Source of the DNA: Gonatopus flavifemur
Taxonomy: Eukaryota; Arthropoda; Insecta; Hymenoptera; Dryinidae
NCBI GenBank assembly: GCA_018340375.1
Contig: JAFFJZ010000001.1
Span: forward strand, 56,412,001-56,476,000
Reading direction: 5' to 3'
Length of the DNA: 64,000 bases
The notes beneath the pieces were generated by a model. It was not told where the DNA came from. It made no database searches and saw only the letters and a program-made list of their open reading frames with translations. A program made the position numbers and the translations under genes. The number at the start of each line of letters is the position of its first letter. Position 1 is the stretch's first letter. Positions 57,901 through 64,000 of this stretch are shown here, piece by piece.

Positions 57901-59442
57901 CCCTGGTGGGAATATTCCTCCGAGTTTCTCATTCTTGAAAGTTTCGGAGGAATCCGGAGAAAAAGTTATGAAAAATATTCGCAAATCTCCGTTTTTTGAC
58001 GAAATGTTCATATTTCCTCCTAAATGGCCCGAATTTCTCCGCTAATCAGAGTAAAGGAATCGAGAAGTTTGGAATGTTTCGAATGCAACATATTCGAAAG
58101 AATTTGTGATTTTTTATCAAAAGTTGAACACTTTCTCACTAAATTTTGAAAGTAAATCATACCGATTTCCTTCGGATTTCTCTGAATTTCATTCATATAT
58201 GTGTTCAATATATATTAGGGAATGTTCGGAGAGAATCCGGGAAATTTTCAGAAATTGAATGCAACTATTTCCACATCTTCTCAGAAGCAAATTAGAGAAA
58301 GTCATATAAATTACTTGAATTGTTCAATCGATCCGAGTATTCCGATTTTCTCCGAATATGTCACAAATAGAGGGTTTACACGGAAAAAATGAGTAGTCCA
58401 AATTTTCGTTGACTGGTATACCAATTTTGAACGGAGCACAAGTTTGGAAAGAATTCGTATACTGAATTTTAATAATTCATTGACTGTGTTCACTATTCGA
58501 ACAATGGAATCCACTTTTTATTCTCATCATCGAAATAATGGAAAGAGTCGACGAATTATTAAAATCCAGTGTACGAATTCTTCTCCAAATTGTGCTCCGT
58601 CCAAAAGTGACATACTAATCAACGAAAATTTGGATCACTGATTTTTTCCGTGTAGTGGATTTCTAGGCATGATTTTTTGTCAGACTGAGGGAAAATTCGG
58701 AGGAAATCGGATACATGTTTGAAGATTCATTGACATGTATTTTTCAAGAAAATTCGCAGGAAGTTGGGTCACTTACCAACATTTGAACGCGTGATGGATT
58801 ATTCCGATTGTTTTCGAATGGCTACGAAAAGAGGTGGGGAGGACCTGCCTCTCCGAAGTTCTCCGAACTTTATCTATATTCAAATTTCCATACATTGGAG
58901 AATTTTCGGTGGGAATCGGGGGGATTGTCAAAGATTGAATAGAACGGTTCCAATCCTCCCTCAGAAGTATTGCGGGGAAATTCGGAGAAATTCGGAAAAA
59001 TATTCTGATTATGGAATGAATTATGTTAAGAATATGAATAATTCGAAGAATACTATAATCATTTCAGAAAGAATTCGGAGAAAATCTGAACTTTTGATTC
59101 AGAAAAAACATTTGAGGCCGAGTATTTCGGAGGAATTCGTGAATTCAATATGAAATTTAGAGAAAATCTGGATAAATCGGAGAAAATTTCGGAGTGAGTT
59201 GGAAAAAATTGGAGAAATATTTCGATCACGAAATAAATTACGTTGGACAAATGAATAATTCGGAGAGAAATGTGATCTTTCGAGGAGAAATTCGGGGAAA
59301 ATCTGAATCTTCCGATTCGGAGAAGTAACTATGAGCAAAGTGTTTCGGAGAAACGTCTCAATTTGGTATAAAATTCGGAGAAATTCCCGAACAAAATCGG
59401 AGAAAAATTCGGAGAAAATTCGGAAAAATATTTCCAGCAGGG
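57901..59442. mobile_element. CCCTGGTGG...CCAGCAGGG element with TTCGGAGAA words (level 3)
   Basis: Ends CCCTGGTGGGAATATT and, inverted, CCCTGCTGGAAATATT. The left half carries CTCCGAATTTCTC-type and CGGAGAATCCGG words, the right half TTCGGAGAAATTCGG words; both halves are arrays of the same palindromic idea. The outer dinucleotides are AC and AG, so no exact duplication. It shares its end with 60830-61178. The 129-codon frame at 58764-59153 is repeat-driven. It is non-coding. Confidence 0.7.
58379..58652. mobile_element. CACGGAAAAAATGAG MITE (level 4)
   Basis: Ends CACGGAAAAAATGAGTAGTC and, inverted, CACGGAAAAAATCAGTGATC, continuing CAAATTTTCGTTGA in both; TA at 58377-58378 and 58653-58654. 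274 bp. GGAGCACAA and TTGTGCTCC blocks further in complete the foldback. A solo end occurs at 20192-20264. Confidence 0.85.
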
Positions 59443-60232
59443 AGAGCTACTAAAAATTTGGTTGATTCAACCAAGAAATTATAGTTCATATAACCAACAT
59501 TGTTTTCATATTCAATTGCTTTTGGACACTTCCCTTTCTTTCACACGTGTAGGACGCGTGAGTCGGGGGTCCAAAAGACTAAAATGATCCTGAATGCGTA
59601 CCTTTCTCCAGAATGGTAGTGCTATTTTCACAAGACATTGACTCTTATACGCAGAAACTTAGTAACAAGTATTGATATAGGTTATGAATTAGAATCAAGC
59701 GATATAGTTTTTCTGGTCGACATTGCGATAAAAGTGGATAAAATGTTCAAAAATGAGACAAAAATGGATACCAGTGTGATTTTTTCAACCTTTTTCATAT
59801 GATTTTTGTAGATTATCATCTAGGTTATGATGACCAGGATTTATGAATCATCCTATTATAGTGTAGCTTACTATTAAAAAGTAGTTGTGAAGAATAGTTG
59901 TGTTTACTAAAAATCAAGTAATTTCGATCCTAACCTTTGGTTACATCGCATAATGAAAATTAGTAAGTTATACCAGAAAAAAAATAGCTGAGACGTTATT
60001 TTCCTAATTTTTGTAGATAATGGCAACTAGTACTTTCTCTCAGTGTACACGGAAAAAAGGAAACAGCAATGGTTACTGTGAATCACAAAAATACATTGAA
60101 ACTCAAATTCATTCTATTCAGTACTGCGTTTCCCAGTTCTCATTACTGTCCAGTCAGCGCCCAGCGAACATTTTTCCCCTCAACATTTCAAACATTCATT
60201 ATGTTCCCTAAATGATATCAGAAAGTTCTCTA

Positions 60233-60504
60233 CTCTCTAAAATTTTTAGAGTGAGATTTCACTCTTCAGCCAGCCAAAAGTGAACTTGTCAAAATTTTGA
60301 GTGAAATTTCCACTCTTTTAGAGTGATATTCTAGGCTTTGAGGTTAAAAACTCACAGTCACTCAAATTCTAGAGCCAATTTTTCACTCTAAAAGAGTGAG
60401 TGTTCACTCGAAACGAGTGAAAATCCCACTCGAAGCAGACTGGTTCACTTCTGAGACTTAGTGGAGTGAAACACGTGATTTCTCACTCGTTCAGATTTAG
60501 AGAG
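60233..60504. mobile_element. GAGTG-word MITE, intact copy (level 3)
   Basis: Ends CTCTCTAAAATTTTTAGAGT and, inverted, CTCTCTAAATCTGAACGAGT; TA on both sides (60231-60232, 60505-60506), and removing it restores the symmetry of the host arms. The interior is full of ACTCTTTTAGAGTG and CACTCGAAACGAGTG palindromes. Partial copies lie at 21640 and 22636. Confidence 0.8.
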
Positions 60505-60557
60505 TAATGCGTCGATTTCGGAAAGTCATCTAAAAGCTTTCCGAAATCGACGCATTA
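60505..60557. repeat. Perfect 21-bp-arm hairpin
   Basis: TAATGCGTCGATTTCGGAAAG and its exact inverse are separated by an 11-nt loop. It is the centre of the foldback element 60048-60760; perfect arms suggest either recent origin or gene conversion between arms. Confidence 0.8.
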
Positions 60558-60829
60558 GAGAACTTTCTGATATCATTTAGAGAATATAATAAATATTTGA
60601 AATGTTAAGGGGAAAAATGTTCACTGGGCGTTGACGCATTTCATTACAATACCCATCACTATGATCACGCTAATCTTCATTATCCAAGCGTGTTTTCATT
60701 TGTTCTTCAACCGATCGCTGTCATTCACAGTATAACCAGTAGTGTTTTCTTTTCTCCGTGTAGTAGTTGAGACAAATACCACGCTAGTGAGCGCGATTAC
60801 TTTCTCAGTTGTCTCAACTAACGTGGTAC

Positions 60830-61178
60830 CCCGGGGGGAAAAAAGACGTTCAAAACCATGTTGAAAACAACGTTGTTCACCATGGTAAAATAGTTTCTCT
60901 TCGGAAAAGAAAAAAACAACGTTGGAACCGACGTGGGTTTCTACGTTGTTGCGACGTATCACAGAATGCGTTTTCTAATAGAATCCTCTTAATAGACCCT
61001 ATCTCCATAACCGTGCTTTAAAAATTGTGGGAAAACCACGTGGCGAACAATGTTGAGAACTACATTGTTTTCAACGTGTTTTTTTCCTTTTCGAAGAGAA
61101 ACCATTTTACCATGGTAAACAACGTTGCTTTCAACGTAGTTTCCCATGTTGTTTTCAACGTGGTTTTTTCCAGCAGGG
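60830..61178. mobile_element. CCCGGGGGGAAAAAAG...CAGCAGGG element with AACGTTG words
   Basis: The left end CCCGGGGGGAAAAAAGACGT and inverted right end CCCTGCTGGAAAAAACCACG pair imperfectly; AC on both sides (60828-60829, 61179-61180). 349 bp. The interior is an array of CAACGTTGTTTTCAACGT and ACCATGGTAAA palindromes. Its ends match 57901-59442, but the interior word is different. Confidence 0.7.
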
Positions 61179-61278
61179 ACGTGTCCTAAATATTGAGTGG
61201 TTGTCATAACTACTTATTGTGGATGGTCGAACATCGACTATGTGAGTAGCTTCTGCAAGTATCCTTTTTTTCCCGTGT

Positions 61279-61430
61279 AACATTCATTCAATTTGAATAT
61301 GACAAATAATTAAATTTTGAAGTGAAGCACGTATCGAATGTTTGCATATACGTTATCGCATTTTGGACAAAAAATGTTCGATTCGTTTTTCTTTTTGAGG
61401 AAGCAGTTCAGTATTTTCAAAGCTTCGCTG
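61279..61430. other. Short non-coding gap
   Basis: Unique AT-rich DNA between two elements. Confidence 0.4.
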
Positions 61431-61613
61431 CATGAAAAAAAATCATTCACTGGGGTAGCTAGGAATGAGCTGTGGTAGCGATTTCGTGTATTCGATATTT
61501 GGATACCGAAAAAACTTGCGGCAAAAGTTAGATTTTAGCTCCTATAGCAATAATTTTTATTACCACAGCTAATTTTTAGCTATCCAAATATGAAACACAT
61601 CATTTTTCCCGTG
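61431..61613. mobile_element. AGCTA-word MITE, TG duplication
   Basis: Left CATGAAAAAAAATCATTC, right GATGTGTTTC inverse and CATCATTTTTCCCGTG; TG on both sides (61429-61430, 61614-61615). 183 bp. The interior contains GGTAGCTAGGAATGAGCTG, ATTCGATATTTGGATACCG and CACAGCTAATTTTTAGCTAT. It is the best preserved of the group at 33845, 35945 and 53262. Confidence 0.65.
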
Positions 61614-62578
61614 TGTACTTTGCGAATAATTTCACGGTAATTCCTGGCATTCCTCGTATGCTTTTGCGTACAATAATTTGATTATAAACTCATTCATCTG
61701 AAAATTCTATTTCTTTTTCTACGACTGAATTGAGGGCATGAATGATATTTTAAACGACAAAGGCAGAGTTACCAGAAACATTAATGAGGTTTATGAAGAA
61801 TGCAAAGGTCCGACGTTCGTTTCTCGTTGACATGAATATGAATCCATCACATTTATTCTAACTTTATGATATCAAGTATTAACTGTCGATTTTCCGTCCA
61901 CGCCAATTGCATCAGAATGATGCGTAGAAGAAAAAAAGACCACTGGTTCTTTTTTTTTTACACAAACGATGATAACTCATAATTCCCAGGAAAGCCAAAT
62001 AGTTTTGAATCAACTGGTCCAGTTTTATTCGCTTTGTAATTCGGGTGGAATGAAAGCTTTAATTCTTCCTAACTATGCCCGTGATAGTCAAACCAGGACC
62101 GTGCATTTCCTGGGCAAGTTAATATGAAATAAAAAAATTATTCTTTGTATAATTACCACAGTTTCCGTACAATCTGATGAGCGATTCTCACAGCGCATTG
62201 TCCAGTATGATATGTACATTCAGAAGATATAAAGTCTTCATATTACAGAGTCAAGAAATTGCTATTCCCCATTTATCTGGTTTATTGGGAATATATTGTT
62301 GGAATAGACCACGGCCGCGGAATGGAATCAATTGTTCATCCACAGTACATCGTACAATTTTCAGAAAGGTAAATGTTTACCTAGGATATCTTCGGAGGTC
62401 CAACTTGAGCGAGATCTGCATTTCACAATAGCGACTGCGAAATCAAGTGTTTTTGAAACCTATCCCACAAAAATGACTTAAATTGATATCAACGCTGCAC
62501 ACAGGAAGACCGAGTTTATTAATGATGAACAGTTTATTTTCAATATTCAGGAGAATGACTGTCAATTTGGGGAAAAAA
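61614..62578. other. Non-coding stretch
   Basis: Unique AT-rich DNA with no supported gene. The 84-codon frame at 62177 has no recognisable domain. Confidence 0.4.
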
Positions 62579-63408
62579 CCCAACAAACATCGAAAGTCTT
62601 GAAGACATCTACAAAATATCTTCAAGAAGCCATCTTTTAGATACATCGGATATGTAAATTACATCACAAAGGGATATCTTCAAGATATGTCGAATTGATA
62701 TCTTTTAGATATCTTGGAGAAATGTCAGGAACGTGTCTTTAAGGTATTTCTGAAAGACATCTTTTAGATGTCGAATCAGCATAGTCTAAAAGACATCTTG
62801 AAATAGTTTCTGAATATCTGTTACACATCCTAAGAATTGTTCAAGTAAGAAGAGCAAAAGTCACGCCATGTTCCTTTTTTAGAACTCATTAGTGATTCTA
62901 TTATACTGTCTGGGATGTTCTCATAATTTCAAAAAGACATCTCAAAGATGTCTAAAACGTGTCTTGAAAGAATCAAAAAAATATCTTGAGGCCTGTAAAA
63001 GATGTCTTCCATGTATCTAAAAAATATCTTTGTCAGCGTCTGTAAAAGATATCTTATCTTGCAAGACATTTTTCAGATATCAAAAACTTGTTGAAATTCG
63101 TTGCATAAGACATCTTTCAGATGTCGAAAAGATGTTTTAATGAAAGTCTTCCAAGAAATCTCTTAGATACTAAAAGATATCACATACAAGCAACAATTTT
63201 GCTTTGTCTAAAAGATTTCTTATGCAATAGTTTTCCCTGTCTTTAATATGTCTTCGTTTAAGAAATCTAAAAGATGACTTCAGATCTCTTTTAGATGTCT
63301 TTTAGATTTCTCCAACCAAGACATCTTAGAGACAATGAACACTGTTGCATAAAAAATCTTTCAGACAAAGCAAAATTTTTTCTGTATGGGTTCTTTTTGT
63401 TTGTTGGG
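62579..63408. mobile_element. CCCAACAAACA...TGTTTGTTGGG element, second copy
   Basis: Ends CCCAACAAACATCG and, inverted, CCCAACAAACAAAAAG; AA on both sides (62577-62578, 63409-63410), although the left flank is an A-run. 830 bp. The whole interior is made of AAAAGATGTCTT, AAGATATCTT, TTTTAGATGTC and GACATCTT words in both orientations. Same family as 11307-12473, but without the single-copy core and the tRNA-like segment. It is non-coding. Confidence 0.85.
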
Positions 63409-64000
63409 AAGGATCGCTGAAAAATATTCCTAGTCAATTCACCGAAAATTCGTAATAAAAGAATGATCATCTTATTGCTATTTCTCACAGTGGAACTATC
63501 AACTTACGGTAAATTCACTACGAATATTCTTCAAGGATCCTCTTTTCCCCTGAATTGACAGTAATGTTTCTAAATATTAATGAATTCGGTCTTTCCGTAC
63601 ACATGTAGTTTCCCGTGTCCAAGAGATCCGAAGAACTGTAGAAAGTTTGTGGAAAGTTTCTATGGGAAAATTCACATGAATAATATTCGGAAGTAATTAA
63701 CATATACATGTGTTAGAAATTTTTCGTATTTTACCGAAAAGTGAATGGAAAACGATAGTTGAAATTTCATAAAGTGAGGAACTTTCAGTTAAATTTATGG
63801 AGAATTTCATATACATGATTAGAATTTTCCGGTTGCTGTGCATAGGAAGATTCCAGGTATTCTCTACAGTTTACGGAGAAGGATCAAATCGCACTGTAAG
63901 AACTATAAAGAGGGTTTGCTCCCCTAAATAATGGACTTTTCTGTTACGTTCCGAAACTATTCTACCTATAGAATATTGAATTCTCCAAAAAGTGAGAGAA
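63409..64000. other. Non-coding end of window
   Basis: AT-rich DNA, no supported feature. Words AATTTATGGAGAATTTC and CAGTTTACGGAGAAGG may belong to a repeat that continues beyond the window. Confidence 0.35.

Larger units (their letters stand above)
57839..60045. mobile_element. CACTGAGAGAAA...TTTCTCTCAGTG element (level 2)
   Basis: Left CACTGAGAGAAAATC, right TACTTTCTCTCAGTG; TA on both sides (57837-57838, 60046-60047). About 1540 bp of its length is the nested element 57901-59442; the remainder is non-coding AT-rich DNA with AGTTGT and GATGACCAGG words. The right-hand TA is shared with the next element. Confidence 0.7.
60048..60760. mobile_element. CACGGAAAAAAGGAAACAGC element with ~190-bp arms (level 2)
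   Basis: TA flanks (60046-60047, 60761-60762). The arms match inverted over a long distance: GGTTACTGTGAATCAC, GTGAACATTTTTCCCC-type, and a perfect 25-bp piece (60208-60232 against 60556-60580). The centre is the hairpin 60505-60557. The left arm is interrupted by the GAGTG MITE at 60233-60504. It starts directly after the TA of the preceding element. Confidence 0.8.
57423..61277. mobile_element. AGTTGT-word element hosting a four-level nest
   Basis: The right end TTTTTTTCCCGTG then TA (61278-61279) reads inverted as CACGGGAAAAAAAGGATACT, TGCAGAAGCTAC. The left end near 57423 has AAAGAAAAAAACAGTACTTG, CAGCAGTTACC, similar but decayed. Further in, ATTTTCGACCTTCTACGAAA and AGTAGTTATAGCAACCACT on the left match the inverse of the sequence at 61195-61245. 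Between the two halves lie the elements at 57839-60045, 60048-60760 and 60830-61178. The outer limits are inferred from this partial symmetry. Confidence 0.5.

Noticed and set aside
57900..59442. Regular spacing of TTCGGAGAA words as a CRISPR-like or satellite array
   Set aside because: Spacing is irregular, orientation inverts in the middle and the block has transposon-type ends; the DNA is eukaryotic.

Overview
The window is eukaryotic, AT-rich, intron- or intergene-like DNA. It most likely comes from an insect; a parasitoid-type hymenopteran is a guess from the repeat style and base composition. There are no operons, ribosome binding sites or long host ORFs, and nearly all open frames are short chance ORFs. 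What can be supported is (a) a dense population of transposable elements, (b) a few candidate host exons, and (c) scattered microsatellites.

Layout. At 0.3-0.8 kb a CpG-dense stretch leads into a candidate first coding exon (684-788, + strand) that ends at a GTGAGT donor. From 3.2 to 6.8 kb there are small inverted-repeat elements and diverged repeats rich in the word TTGGGCCA. At 10.4-12.8 kb lies a broken mariner, split just after its second catalytic Asp by a 1.17-kb CCC...GGG-ended element that carries a tRNA-like sequence. From 12.8 to 19 kb the DNA is mostly unique with many microsatellites. From 19 to 27 kb MITEs are nested in each other, next to a hAT element (24179-25677) with a perfect 8-bp target duplication and a transposase C-terminus. 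From 27 to 34 kb the DNA is mostly unique. At 34.2-35.2 kb there is another nest. At 38056-38113 on the - strand there is a possible 58-bp exon that reads like intracellular loop 2 and TM4 of a class B GPCR; its acceptor junction also looks like a recursive-splice (ratchet) site. From 39.3 to 42.2 kb there are more MITEs, and from 42.2 to 49.4 kb mostly unique DNA. At 49.4-50.3 kb and 53.8-54.4 kb are two 5'-truncated copies of one RTE-like LINE. From 57.4 to 61.3 kb elements are nested four deep. At 62.6-63.4 kb is a second member of the family that broke the mariner.

The most notable theme is non-autonomous inverted-repeat elements of two terminal classes. One begins CAC(G/T)G followed by an A-run; the other begins CCC and ends GGG. 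Both are flanked by apparent 2-bp target duplications. In the first class these are usually TA, but TG/CA and TT/AA also occur. Members with similar ends have different interiors, many of them built from one short palindromic word repeated many times (GCAGCAAA, TTATGCATAA, AGTTGT/ACAACT, AAGATATCTT, TTCGGAGAA, TTGGGCCAAG). No autonomous source gene for either class is visible here. All boundaries were read by eye and should be confirmed by self-alignment.
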